Positions 47,452 to 55,949 of a stretch of 64,000 nt of DNA are shown here, piece after piece. The notes under the pieces are model-generated. The model was not told the DNA's origin. It made no database searches and saw only the letters and a program-made list of their open reading frames with translations. A program made the translations under genes and the position numbers. Every line of letters begins with the position of its first letter. The first letter of the stretch is position 1. The DNA comes from Rheinheimera pacifica (lineage in GTDB: Bacteria; Pseudomonadota; Gammaproteobacteria; Enterobacterales; Alteromonadaceae), in assembly GCF_900108485.1 (NCBI RefSeq), contig NZ_FNXF01000012.1, forward strand, positions 19,837-83,836, given 5' to 3'.

Positions 47452-50400
47452 ATGAGCACCAGCAACGGTAATAAAACGCGGACTGAGCCAACATTAAATG
47501 CACCACCGCTGCTAAACAGAGTAAAGTTCGATAATGTTCGGGAAGCACCCTACGTTGCTCCGGAGCAACCCCCTTTGCGTTTAACTCCCTGGTTATTACT
47601 ACTGGCCGTTATATTGCTGGGCGTAGCTATTTATCAGGAAAGCCGTAATCATTTTTACCAGTCTACGTTTTGGCACTGGTTGGCTGGCCATCTGAGCTAT
47701 GAGGTAGTACCCGGCCCGGCAGAGCAAATCAGTTACGCCCAGGCAGGGCCGTTTGATCAGCGCTTTGGCTACAGTAAACTGCCTGAATGGCTCGAAAGGC
47801 TGCAAAAAACCGGCTTTCATATCAGCCAGCAAAGCCAGTTTTCTGACAGCTTACTACGCTACAGCGACTATGGTTTCTATCCGCCCTATAATGAGAAAAG
47901 CCAGGCAGGGCTTATTATTAATGGCTGTAAGCAAGAACTGATGTACCAGGCACAGGCCCCTGCCATGCAGTTTGCTACTTTGCAGGAAATGGCCCCCATA
48001 CTGGTAAAAAGCTTATTGTTTGTTGAAGACAGAACCCTGCTTACGCCCGAGCATCCAAGGGCTAATCCGGTACTGAATTTACCCCGGCTGGGTGCGGCAG
48101 TATGGTCACAGCTGCAACGTGCCGCCGGTATTCCCGCAGCTGCAGCAGGTGGCAGCACCCTGGCGACACAACTGGAGAAATACCGTCATAGCCCGCAAGG
48201 CCTAACCTCAGATGTTGCCGATAAATTCCGCCAGCTGGTATCTGCCAGTGTCAGAGCTTATCAGGCGGGAGTAGATACCCAGCAAGCACGGCAGCGCATT
48301 GTACTGGACTACATTAATACTGTGCCGCTGGCAGCAACTGCAAGTTATGGCGAAGTGCATGGTATGGGCGAAGGGCTCTATGCCTGGTTTGGTGCTAATC
48401 CAGCTAAGGTGAATCAGCTACTGCGCCAGGGAGCCCCCTACACCAACGCACAAGGCCTGGCCCTTAAACAGGTAATGGCATTGATTATTGCCCAGCGGCG
48501 GCCGTCTTATTATTTATTACAAGGCCGCGCCGATTTAGAGCAGCTTAGCAGCCGCTATCTTAATTTGATGCAACAACAGGGCATAGTGCCCGCTGAGCTT
48601 GCCACTAAAGCCATACAGCAAAAACTAAGCTTTAACGGGCAAGCCGCTCCGGCTGCGCTACCCGGCACAGATTTTAAAGCAACCACTATGGTGCGAAGCC
48701 GTCTGAGCCAGTTATTAAATCAAAGCCTGTATCAGCTGGACCGGCTGGACTTAAGCAGCCAAACCACGATCCATAATCAGCTACAGCGTGATATCAGCCA
48801 GCATCTGCATAAGCTTAATAACTACAGTGGCGCCGAACAGGCAGGCTTGTTTGCTGATCGTTTGCTCTCGCCCGGCCAACAAAGCAAAGTGCGTTACAGC
48901 TTTACGCTGTACCAAAGCACAGACAATGGCAATAAGGTGCGGGTGCAAACAGACAACACCGACCAGCCTTTTGATATGAATGATTCGAGCAAACTGGAGC
49001 TGGGGTCCACCGCCAAGTTACGTGTACTGGTAAGCTATTTACAGATAGTGGCAGAGCTGCACCGGCTTTATGCCGAAGAAAGCGCCGAAACTTTACGCTT
49101 TCTTGAGTTAGCACCACAAGATAACCTGACCAGCTGGGCAGTAAGTTATTTAAGTGAATACCCCGGTGTCAGCCTCGACACTATGTTACAGGCGGCGCTG
49201 CAACGCCAATATAGTGCTAACCCGAAAGAAAGTTTTTATACCGGCGGTGGTCTGCATACTTTTAGTAATTTTCGTAAAGAAGAAGACCGGCTAAACCCCA
49301 CCATCGCCGAAGCCCTGCAGCAATCAATTAACCTGCCTTTTGTGCGCTTGCTGCAAGATATGGTGAACTACAGTATTTACCATGGCGAAAATAGCAGTTA
49401 CCAACTACTGGCAGACGATGATAATCCGCGCCGGGAGCAATATCTGCGCCGGTTTGCCGACCGCGAAGGCACCACCTTTTTGCGCCGGTTCTGGCAAAAA
49501 TATAAAGACAGCAATGCCGAGCAGCGTTTACAGCTGTATATTGCCAGCGGCAGACAAACTCCGGAACGACTGGCAGTAGCTTACTTATATATTAACCCCA
49601 ACAGTACGCTGGCGCAGTTCAGCGAGTTAATGCAACAACAATTTGGTACCAGCGAAAAAAGCAACTGGCCAAAACTGTATGACAAATATCAGCCGGATGC
49701 CTTTAATTTACCAGACCGGGCATATTTATCCCGCAGCCACCCGCTGGAGTTATGGTTACTGGCCTACCTGCAACAAACACCGGATGCCAGTTTGCAAAGT
49801 GCCATCGCCGATAGCAGCGCTAAACGTCAGGAAGTATACCAGTGGCTGTTTAAAACCCGTTTTCGCAGTGCGCGGGATAACCGCATCCGTAATATGCTGG
49901 AAATTGAAGCCTTCTGGGATTTACATCAGCGCTGGCAGCGCCTGGGTTACCCGTTTGACTATCTGGTGCCCTCGCTGGCAACAGCACTGGGCAGCTCTGG
50001 TGACAGACCGGCAGCATTGGCAGAACTGATAGGTATTATTATCAACAACGGCAAACGTGTACCCACTATCCGCATAGACAAACTGGCATTTGCCACCGAC
50101 ACGCCGTTTCAGACTCATTTCGAGCGCCCCTTGCCACAGGCCCAGCAAGTACTGGATCCGGAAGTTGCCGCAGCAGTAAGAACCGTGTTGCAGCAAGTAG
50201 CTACCGACGGTACTGCCCGGCGCTTGCAACCTGCTTATGCTAATTCCCAACTGGCAATAGGTGGTAAAACCGGCACCGGCGATAACCGGCTGGTGCAGCT
50301 AAATGCCAGAGGTCAGCATGTCAGCTCAAAAGCATTAAACCGCACCGCCACTTTTGCGTTTTATCTGGGATATCAGCATTTTGGTGTATTGACTGCGTAT

Positions 50401-50517
50401 GTGCCTGATGCTGACGCTGAACAGTTCCGCTTTACTTCAGCCTTACCTTTACAGGTAATGAACAGCATGGCACCTTTACTGGTACCTTATCTGACAGAAG
50501 GTGGATGGTGCAATTAG
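47452..50517 (+). CDS. Large class A penicillin-binding protein-like transglycosylase/transpeptidase
   Basis: A 1021-residue bitopic protein with one transmembrane helix near 45-61. The GT51 glycosyltransferase domain is recognisable by FVEDRTLL (E192) and GGSTLATQLEKYRHS (233 onward), both diverged from the usual EDRxFxxH and GGSTITQQ. The penicillin-binding transpeptidase has STAK (519-522), SIN (625-627) and KTGT (939-942). The SxN-to-KTG spacing of about 310 residues is far longer than in PBP1a/1b, implying an inserted domain (640-860). All three transpeptidase motifs are intact. Directly downstream of hemH; its stop overlaps the convergent GGDEF gene by four bases. Confidence 0.85.
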   Translation: MSTSNGNKTRTEPTLNAPPLLNRVKFDNVREAPYVAPEQPPLRLTPWLLLLAVILLGVAIYQESRNHFYQSTFWHWLAGHLSYEVVPGPAEQISYAQAGPFDQRFGYSKLPEWLERLQKTGFHISQQSQFSDSLLRYSDYGFYPPYNEKSQAGLIINGCKQELMYQAQAPAMQFATLQEMAPILVKSLLFVEDRTLLTPEHPRANPVLNLPRLGAAVWSQLQRAAGIPAAAAGGSTLATQLEKYRHSPQGLTSDVADKFRQLVSASVRAYQAGVDTQQARQRIVLDYINTVPLAATASYGEVHGMGEGLYAWFGANPAKVNQLLRQGAPYTNAQGLALKQVMALIIAQRRPSYYLLQGRADLEQLSSRYLNLMQQQGIVPAELATKAIQQKLSFNGQAAPAALPGTDFKATTMVRSRLSQLLNQSLYQLDRLDLSSQTTIHNQLQRDISQHLHKLNNYSGAEQAGLFADRLLSPGQQSKVRYSFTLYQSTDNGNKVRVQTDNTDQPFDMNDSSKLELGSTAKLRVLVSYLQIVAELHRLYAEESAETLRFLELAPQDNLTSWAVSYLSEYPGVSLDTMLQAALQRQYSANPKESFYTGGGLHTFSNFRKEEDRLNPTIAEALQQSINLPFVRLLQDMVNYSIYHGENSSYQLLADDDNPRREQYLRRFADREGTTFLRRFWQKYKDSNAEQRLQLYIASGRQTPERLAVAYLYINPNSTLAQFSELMQQQFGTSEKSNWPKLYDKYQPDAFNLPDRAYLSRSHPLELWLLAYLQQTPDASLQSAIADSSAKRQEVYQWLFKTRFRSARDNRIRNMLEIEAFWDLHQRWQRLGYPFDYLVPSLATALGSSGDRPAALAELIGIIINNGKRVPTIRIDKLAFATDTPFQTHFERPLPQAQQVLDPEVAAAVRTVLQQVATDGTARRLQPAYANSQLAIGGKTGTGDNRLVQLNARGQHVSSKALNRTATFAFYLGYQHFGVLTAYVPDADAEQFRFTSALPLQVMNSMAPLLVPYLTEGGWCN

Positions 50518-51503
50518 CCGGTAACCACCTGATTACGGCCTAGATGTTTAGCCTGGTACAACGCCATATCCGCGCGGTGTAACCAGGCTTCCCAATCTTC
50601 CCCTGGTTGTAACTGAGCCACACCTATAGAAGTCGTCAGGTATGAGCCATCGGGCAACATCATGCGCTGCTCAACACCTGCCCGCAGCTTCTCTGCTAAT
50701 TTGTTTAGATCTGCCGGCCTGGTATCGGCCACCAGCACCACAAATTCTTCACCACCGAACCGGAAGACCTGATCCTGTGAACGCAACATAGACTTCAACA
50801 CGGGGATCAGTTCAATCAGTTTTTGATCGCCAACTTTATGGCCGTGGTTATCATTAATTTGTTTGAAATGATCTAAGTCCAGCAAAATAAGCCCGTACTG
50901 CCGCGCACTTTTAGTAAACTCATAAATGGCCACTGCCAGCTGATCATTTAACGTGCGCCGGTTTGACGCCCCCGTTAAACTGTCGGTTGTCGCAAGTCGT
51001 TTTAATTCCTGGCGCTGCACCTGGGCCCGGTAAGCAAAAATAAAAGCAAACACACTGGAAATGGTTGTTGTTACCATAAAAGATGTCATCTGGAACTGGC
51101 TGTCAAAAACACTACCCGGGCGCCAAAATGCATAGCTGAGCAGCACCAGTAACATAGTAACTAATAACGCAAAGGCCTTAAGCGGAGATACCAGAAAGAA
51201 TATAAACACCAAAAACGGATACACCCAAAACAAGCCATCTACGCCTAAATTAATACATACCAGCACAGCGCCAATACAAAACACCACCGCCATAAACAGG
51301 CCGGGTTTTACCGTATCCCCACTGCTCCAGGCCTTGCGGGTGGCAATAATAGCGCAGGTGACCATCAGTAAATCTGCAATGCCAACAACAATATTACCGG
51401 TATACAAACGATACAGACCATAAGGCGTGACACACAGCACTATCATAGCCCCGACCAGAGTTAACATAGCCAGATAAAAATCGTTTTTTAAACGCTCCAA
51501 CAC
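50514..51503 (-). CDS. Membrane-bound diguanylate cyclase (GGDEF)
   Basis: A 329-residue protein with about six N-terminal transmembrane helices (1-165) and a C-terminal GGDEF domain. Catalytic loop FRFGGEEFVVL; substrate-side motif DSLTGASNRRTLND; DLDHFKQINDNHGHKVGDQKL. An RxxD inhibitory site (RSQD) lies five residues before GGEEF, so product inhibition by cyclic di-GMP is expected. The signal sensed by the membrane part is unknown. No EAL domain. Confidence 0.92.
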   Translation of the reverse strand: MLERLKNDFYLAMLTLVGAMIVLCVTPYGLYRLYTGNIVVGIADLLMVTCAIIATRKAWSSGDTVKPGLFMAVVFCIGAVLVCINLGVDGLFWVYPFLVFIFFLVSPLKAFALLVTMLLVLLSYAFWRPGSVFDSQFQMTSFMVTTTISSVFAFIFAYRAQVQRQELKRLATTDSLTGASNRRTLNDQLAVAIYEFTKSARQYGLILLDLDHFKQINDNHGHKVGDQKLIELIPVLKSMLRSQDQVFRFGGEEFVVLVADTRPADLNKLAEKLRAGVEQRMMLPDGSYLTTSIGVAQLQPGEDWEAWLHRADMALYQAKHLGRNQVVTG

Positions 51504-51607
51504 CGCTTGTATCCCCGTCCGAGCTAAATTATTTCTTATTAATATAGAAGCATCGTAGCTTATTCACTAACCAGAAAGCAAAATCACATAACAGTAATAA
51601 CGTTGAG

Positions 51608-52195
51608 CTAGCGCAGCAGTGCTGCACTTAACTGATTAAAATGATTGAAACTCCAGTCTGCCTGGGCAGCAAAATGCTGGTTGTACTGATTCAGATATAA
51701 GCAAGACGCCATGCCGGCATTGGCGGCGGTTTGAATATCGAAAATATAATCACCGACATAAATCATCTGCTCTACAGGTAGCTGCAACTGTGCAGCAAAA
51801 TGCAGCAACCCGGCCGGATCAGGTTTTGCCGCACAGTCTTCCCGTGTCAGCACGCGCTCAATAGGGATTTGCAACCGTTGTAACGTCAACTGAGTTGCTG
51901 CACGCATATTCCGTGTCAGCAGCGCCAGCGTTATACCAGCTTTTATCAATGTCTGTAAGCACTCTTCAGCGCCCGGCATCCAGCAGGCTTGTCTGGCACC
52001 GTGTAATTCATGCTGGCAGATAATCTGCTCAATTCTGCTGCGCTCAACCGGATCCGCCACCTGAGCCAGAGTTTCCAGCAAAGGTGTGCCATGCGGCCAG
52101 CCGATATCGTCACACATAGCGGGGAAATCTAATGCCGAGTCGACGAGTGTGCCGTCAAGATCAAACACCACTGCTTTTATATGCTGTAGCTGCAA
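51608..52195 (-). CDS. HAD-IA family hydrolase
   Basis: A 195-residue phosphatase-like protein. Motif I VVFDLDGTLVDSALDFP with nucleophile and acid Asp, motif II ALLTRN, motif III Lys in EDCAAKPDPAGLL, motif IV VGDYIFDIQTAANAG. The cap is a small helical insert (residues 20-85). It resembles phosphoglycolate/nucleotide phosphatases of the Gph/YrfG type, but the substrate cannot be read from sequence. Confidence 0.88.
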   Translation of the reverse strand: MQLQHIKAVVFDLDGTLVDSALDFPAMCDDIGWPHGTPLLETLAQVADPVERSRIEQIICQHELHGARQACWMPGAEECLQTLIKAGITLALLTRNMRAATQLTLQRLQIPIERVLTREDCAAKPDPAGLLHFAAQLQLPVEQMIYVGDYIFDIQTAANAGMASCLYLNQYNQHFAAQADWSFNHFNQLSAALLR

Positions 52196-52355
52196 GCCGA
52201 AGCTCCTTATCCTGTATTAGTCATTTTGGTCAAAAATTAGTGAAATCCATCTTTTGGCTGCTTCCACCTAAATTTATACCATTGTTTTTAAATGAATTAT
52301 ATTTGGCATACTTTCTGCCTGAACAATCATATCACTACATCATAAGGAAGAAAAA

Positions 52356-52769
52356 ATGAGTATTCTGAGGTTACTGTTTAATATACTGTGGTTTGTGCTG
52401 GGCGGTTTTGTCATGGGGTTATTATGGTGGCTGGCAGGCCTGTTGTGTTTTATCAGTATTATGGGTATTCCCTTCGGCCGCAGCTGCTTTGTTATTGGCG
52501 AAATGGCGTTTTGGCCTTTTGGTCAGGATGCAGTAAACCGCCGCTATATTAACCGCTATGACGATATAGGCACCGGAACTATGGGTACACTGGGCAATAT
52601 TATCTGGTTTTTGTTTTTTGGTATCTGGCTGGCTATTGGCCACCTTGGCCACGCGCTGGTATGCTTTATCAGTATTATCGGCATACCTTTTGGCATACAG
52701 CATTTAAAACTGGCAATGCTATCGCTGGCACCTATCGGCAAAACGGTTGTAGCACGCCACGCCATCTGA
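52356..52769 (+). CDS. yccF: YccF domain membrane protein
   Basis: A 137-residue inner-membrane protein with two YccF (DUF307) repeats: LLWWLAGLLCFISIMGIPFGRSCF and LGHALVCFISIIGIPFGIQHLKLA. Each has a hydrophobic hairpin followed by IPFG. Four transmembrane segments. AGGAAG lies upstream of the ATG. Function of the family unknown. Confidence 0.9.
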   Translation: MSILRLLFNILWFVLGGFVMGLLWWLAGLLCFISIMGIPFGRSCFVIGEMAFWPFGQDAVNRRYINRYDDIGTGTMGTLGNIIWFLFFGIWLAIGHLGHALVCFISIIGIPFGIQHLKLAMLSLAPIGKTVVARHAI

Positions 52770-52810
52770 TGCTAAAACACGGATACCTATAGCAACATTA
52801 GGCATTACTT

Positions 52811-53149
52811 ATGGCAAAACACCACTATCAGCGCATCTGGCAAACGGTAAAGCAAATTCCAGCCGGAAAAGTAGCCAGCTATGGCCAGATAGCCGATTTG
52901 GCAGGCCTACCCGGCCGCGCCAGATTAGTAGGTAAAGCATTGGGGTATGCCCCTGCCGAACTCGCAGTACCCTGGTACAGAGTACTGCGCAGTGATCGCA
53001 GCCTGGCTTTTCCACAAGGCTCCGCAACCGCTGAAGAGCAGCGCCAGCATTTGCTAGCAGAAGGTGTGCTGATAAAACAAAACCGGGTAAACAAGAAAGA
53101 TATTTGGCAGCCAGAACTGGCAGAATTACTATTTAATCTACAGTACTAA
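52811..53149 (+). CDS. Alkyltransferase-like protein (ATL)
   Basis: A 112-residue DNA-binding protein related to O6-alkylguanine transferases. The methyl-acceptor Cys of PCHRV is replaced: the motif reads PWYRV at 54-58 with Trp55. The DNA-binding helix (VASYGQIADLAGLPGRARLVGKAL, 21-44) is intact. ATL proteins bind O6-alkylguanine and hand the lesion to nucleotide-excision repair rather than removing the alkyl group; E. coli YbaZ is the model. Its stop overlaps the convergent gene by four bases. Confidence 0.92.
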   Translation: MAKHHYQRIWQTVKQIPAGKVASYGQIADLAGLPGRARLVGKALGYAPAELAVPWYRVLRSDRSLAFPQGSATAEEQRQHLLAEGVLIKQNRVNKKDIWQPELAELLFNLQY

Positions 53150-53436
53150 ACCCGGTTTAGCCGTTTCTTCGAGCGCAGCAGGGCTTCCTGTTCAAACTCT
53201 TCCATATATTCAGCTAAATCGCCTTTCCATTTTTCATCAGCTTCATCTACTGCCTCTTTAACTAAACCAACTTCAAGTTGATCACGCTGCACCAGCAGTT
53301 TATGAGCCCTGCTATGCATTTCCAGCTCAACCTCAGCCTGAATCTGACTGATTGAGCGCAGCAAGCCAAGTTTGCGATATGCTAATAAAGCCAACAAGTT
53401 AATACCAATTATTATAAAAGCATAAAATACCGTCAT
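53146..53436 (-). CDS. Small membrane-anchored coiled-coil protein (repeat operon gene 3)
   Basis: A 96-residue protein: one N-terminal transmembrane helix (3-22, FYAFIIIGINLLALLAY) then a long charged helix or coiled coil (35-90, Glu/Lys-rich). No recognised domain. Overlaps the upstream five-helix gene by four bases and ends inside the palindrome CTAAA-CCCGG-TTTAG, which also contains the stop of the convergent ATL gene. Confidence 0.7.
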   Translation of the reverse strand: MTVFYAFIIIGINLLALLAYRKLGLLRSISQIQAEVELEMHSRAHKLLVQRDQLEVGLVKEAVDEADEKWKGDLAEYMEEFEQEALLRSKKRLNRV

Positions 53437-53954
53437 AAAACCGCCTCATGACTTGTATTTCGCCGCTGTAATTTAAGTTCTGACATCCAAGCAGCAATAA
53501 TAACAGGTACTAACGCAATATTAAGTAAAGGAATTGCGTACTGATAAACATACTGAAGAAACTCGGTGTTAAACACGAATCGGTCAACAAAACGGCCCGT
53601 TTGCAGAGTCGCGAATGTAACAAACAACATGCCGACTAATTTAGCTATAAAACCAACATTTTGCGCAAGTAGCTTGTGAAATTTAAATAACAAAAAAACA
53701 GCTAACATATCAATCAAAGCAAAGCTTGCATACCAAGCAAACTTTGCACTTAAATCCGGCTGGCTTGCGTACTGATATAACATTGGAGACAGAGATGTCA
53801 TTGCGCCGTTAGCAACAGTAAGTACAATTAAAGTAATAACAAAAGATGAAACTTTCCGCTCAACTGCCATTGCTAAAACTAGAACAAAGAAGTAAGCGAC
53901 AAAAACTACTTTATCCAGAGAAAACAATAGACCGTCAATGTAAGACCAACTCAT
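53433..53954 (-). CDS. Five-helix membrane protein (repeat operon gene 2)
   Basis: A 173-residue polytopic protein with about five hydrophobic segments (15-30, 37-55, 70-90, 100-117, 135-158) and a basic C-terminal tail (MSELKLQRRN). I do not recognise a family. It starts 15 bases after the stop of the GNGAGIEPPK-repeat gene and overlaps the next gene by four bases, so the three form one operon. A transport or immunity role for the small repeat protein is possible but only inferred from order. Confidence 0.7.
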   Translation of the reverse strand: MSWSYIDGLLFSLDKVVFVAYFFVLVLAMAVERKVSSFVITLIVLTVANGAMTSLSPMLYQYASQPDLSAKFAWYASFALIDMLAVFLLFKFHKLLAQNVGFIAKLVGMLFVTFATLQTGRFVDRFVFNTEFLQYVYQYAIPLLNIALVPVIIAAWMSELKLQRRNTSHEAVL

Positions 53955-53969
53955 GCAAGCCCCTTGCTG

Positions 53970-54299
53970 CTAAAGTTTTGGAGGTTCAATTCCAGCGCCA
54001 TTGCCCAGAGTGGAAAAGTTGCTGTCAATTACCGTAGTTTTGGGAGGCTCAATCCCTGCCCCGTTGCCTGGCACGGCTGATGTTGTCTTAGGTGGTTCAA
54101 TACCTGCTCCATTCCCGAGTGTTTCTCTCGCCAGCAATGCTTTTGCTTGCTCACTAATTTGTACTGAATCGGTTGTTTTTACGACAGGAGACGCCGCAGC
54201 CTGAGTATTTTGCTGTTTTAGCGCAGCTGTGGCTGCTTTTTCCTGAGTATATAACTGCAACTGGGCGGTGTTATTATTGCTGATATTATTTACTGACAT
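53970..54299 (-). CDS. Three-repeat GNGAGIEPPK protein (repeat operon gene 1)
   Basis: A 109-residue protein with AGAGGT five bases before the ATG. The N-terminal half (1-60) is Asn/Gln/Ala-rich and leader-like, with TDSVQISEQAKALLARE at 43-59. The C-terminal half holds three exact copies of GNGAGIEPPK at 62-71, 78-87 and 99-108, separated by 6 and 11 residues, the last ending one residue before the stop. No signal peptide and no cysteines. The layout suggests a multi-core precursor peptide or a repeated ligand-binding motif, but no modifying enzyme is adjacent. Function unknown to me. Confidence 0.8.
   Translation of the reverse strand: MSVNNISNNNTAQLQLYTQEKAATAALKQQNTQAAASPVVKTTDSVQISEQAKALLARETLGNGAGIEPPKTTSAVPGNGAGIEPPKTTVIDSNFSTLGNGAGIEPPKL
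53976..54116 (-). repeat. Three copies encoding GNGAGIEPPK
   Basis: Copies lie at 54087-54116, 54039-54068 and 53976-54005. Pairwise they differ at 8, 6 and 7 of 30 bases, every difference at a third codon position and synonymous. The peptide is therefore conserved while the DNA has drifted. Confidence 0.9.
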
Positions 54300-54314
54300 G
54301 CTCTACCTCTTGTA

Positions 54315-54330
54315 TTGAGTTGTATCTCAA
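54315..54330. promoter_or_regulatory. Short inverted repeat upstream of the repeat operon
   Basis: TTGAG-TTGTAT-CTCAA lies 15 bases upstream of the start of the repeat-protein gene, between it and the divergent acpH. It could be an operator or a 5'-leader hairpin. Tentative. Confidence 0.3.
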
Positions 54331-54453
54331 CCCCATACTAAGATCCATAGCAAAATAACTCCAGCAAATTTACAGCCATTTATTTGACAAAAAAGTGATA
54401 TTTACGCCAAAGATGTAACCTTGAGTAACTGTGCGGCTTATATAAGGATAAAA

Positions 54454-55038
54454 GTGAACTATCTTGCCCATGCTGTATTAGCAAAACCCAATCTTTATTC
54501 TCTTACCGGCAATCTGCTCGGTGATTTCTGTAAAGGTATGGCGCTGGATACTTTGCACCCCGATATTCTGGCAGGTTTACGTAATCACCGGGCTACAGAC
54601 AGCTTTACAGATCAACACCCGGAAGTCAGACAGCTAAAAACCCTGTTCTCCCCCATCCGGCGCCGGTTTGCCGGTATTGCACTGGACGTATTATTTGATC
54701 ATTTTCTTATCAGGCACTGGCAGCAGTTTTACAACCCCACGTTCGCTGATTACAAGCAACAGCTTTACACAGATTTAGCTGCGGCAGAACCGTTAATGCC
54801 TGTAGCTATGGCACACACAATGCGCAGTGTACGTACACATGACTGGTTCAGTAGCTACCAGCAACTGCCGCAATTAGGCCTGGCGTTAGACCGGATTGCC
54901 AGCCGGATAAGGTTTGCCCATCAGTTTGCCGGCATAATTGACGAAATTCAGCCGCAATATACCGCTATGGAACAGAGCTTTTTAAGGTTTTACCCACAAC
55001 TGCAGCAGCATATAAAGCTATTGGCGCTGGAAGCCTGA
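54454..55038 (+). CDS. acpH: Acyl carrier protein phosphodiesterase
   Basis: A 194-residue metal-dependent enzyme (DUF479/AcpH) removing the 4'-phosphopantetheine from ACP. It reads NYLAHAVLAKPNLYSLTGNLLGDFCKGM, then NHRATDSFTDQHPEV and GIALDVLFDHFLIRHW, with His/Asp residues of the HD-like site. The start is a GTG at 54454 with AAGGAT upstream (VNYLAHAVL); the in-frame codons from 54421 precede the family N-terminus. Confidence 0.9.
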   Translation: MNYLAHAVLAKPNLYSLTGNLLGDFCKGMALDTLHPDILAGLRNHRATDSFTDQHPEVRQLKTLFSPIRRRFAGIALDVLFDHFLIRHWQQFYNPTFADYKQQLYTDLAAAEPLMPVAMAHTMRSVRTHDWFSSYQQLPQLGLALDRIASRIRFAHQFAGIIDEIQPQYTAMEQSFLRFYPQLQQHIKLLALEA

Positions 55039-55173
55039 GCAATAACGTTTTAGCACTAGCGGCCTTAATGTTACTGCAGCAGATTTATCCCACCATTAGT
55101 TGCGTTAAAAGCCTGCTATTAGCTAGACTAGCGCCCTGTTCGTTTTGATAGCTAAAAATACAGGAGCGCAATA

Positions 55174-55875
55174 ATGGGCGCACAATGGAAAGCCAAACAT
55201 AAAATGGATGCTGCCAACGCCAAAGGCCGCATTTTTACCAAGCTGGCAAAAGAGATTGCCGTTGCCGCACGTAACGGCGCCGATCCGGATATGAACGCCA
55301 AACTACGCTCTGCCATTGAAGCGGCAAAAAAAGCGTCCATGCCAAAAGATACGCTGGAACGAGCTATCAAAAAAGGCGCTGGTTTGCTTGATGGCCCGGC
55401 AAATTATGAAACCGTAGTTTATGAAGGCTTTGCGCCACATCAGGTGCCGGTTATTGTTGAATGTTTAACTGACAATAAAAACCGCAGTGCTATGAGTATC
55501 CGGCAGTTATTCCGCAAAGGCCAACTGGCCACTTCCGGTGCAATATCCTGGGATTTTAAACACTTAGGCCAAATTGAAGCTGAGCCTATCACTGCAGATG
55601 CCGATGCTGAACTGGCAGCCATAGAAGCTGGCGCACAGGATTTCGAAGCCGGTGACGATAATGAAGTGGTGTTTTTAACTGAAGCTACCGATTTAGATCT
55701 GGTGGCCAAAGCTCTGCCGGAATTTGGCTTTAACGTACTGACCGCTAAACTGGTATACCGTGCTAATAACCCGGTATCACTGGATGATACACAGCGCGCT
55801 GAAGTAGAAGCCTTTTTAGATGCCATTGATGCCGATGATGACGTACAAAACGTCTACGTTGGCTTAGCCGGCTAA
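55174..55875 (+). CDS. YebC/PmpR family protein
   Basis: A 233-residue member of the YebC family: [35 protein letters not shown], then [15 protein letters not shown] and [23 protein letters not shown]. Originally described as DNA-binding transcription regulators, YebC proteins have more recently been linked to translation of proline-rich stretches. The N-terminus is closer to YeeN-like paralogs than to canonical YebC (MAGHSKWANI), so it may be a second paralog. Strong terminator downstream. Confidence 0.9.
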   Translation: MGAQWKAKHKMDAANAKGRIFTKLAKEIAVAARNGADPDMNAKLRSAIEAAKKASMPKDTLERAIKKGAGLLDGPANYETVVYEGFAPHQVPVIVECLTDNKNRSAMSIRQLFRKGQLATSGAISWDFKHLGQIEAEPITADADAELAAIEAGAQDFEAGDDNEVVFLTEATDLDLVAKALPEFGFNVLTAKLVYRANNPVSLDDTQRAEVEAFLDAIDADDDVQNVYVGLAG

Positions 55876-55904
55876 AGCATGTTTTAAGTTATTTACTTAA
55901 GCTG

Positions 55905-55940
55905 ACACAGCCATCCTGCGGGGTGGCTGTGTTGTTTCTG
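55905..55940 (+). terminator. Intrinsic terminator after the YebC-like gene
   Basis: ACACAGCCATCC-TGCG-GGGTGGCTGTGT, 12 pairs with one G-U, followed by TGTTTCT. It lies between convergent genes. Confidence 0.8.
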
Positions 55941-55949
55941 CGCCGGGGT

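Noticed and set aside
53970..54299. Known graspetide or microviridin precursor.
   Set aside because: The repeats lack the TxKYPSD-type core, and no ATP-grasp ligase is adjacent.
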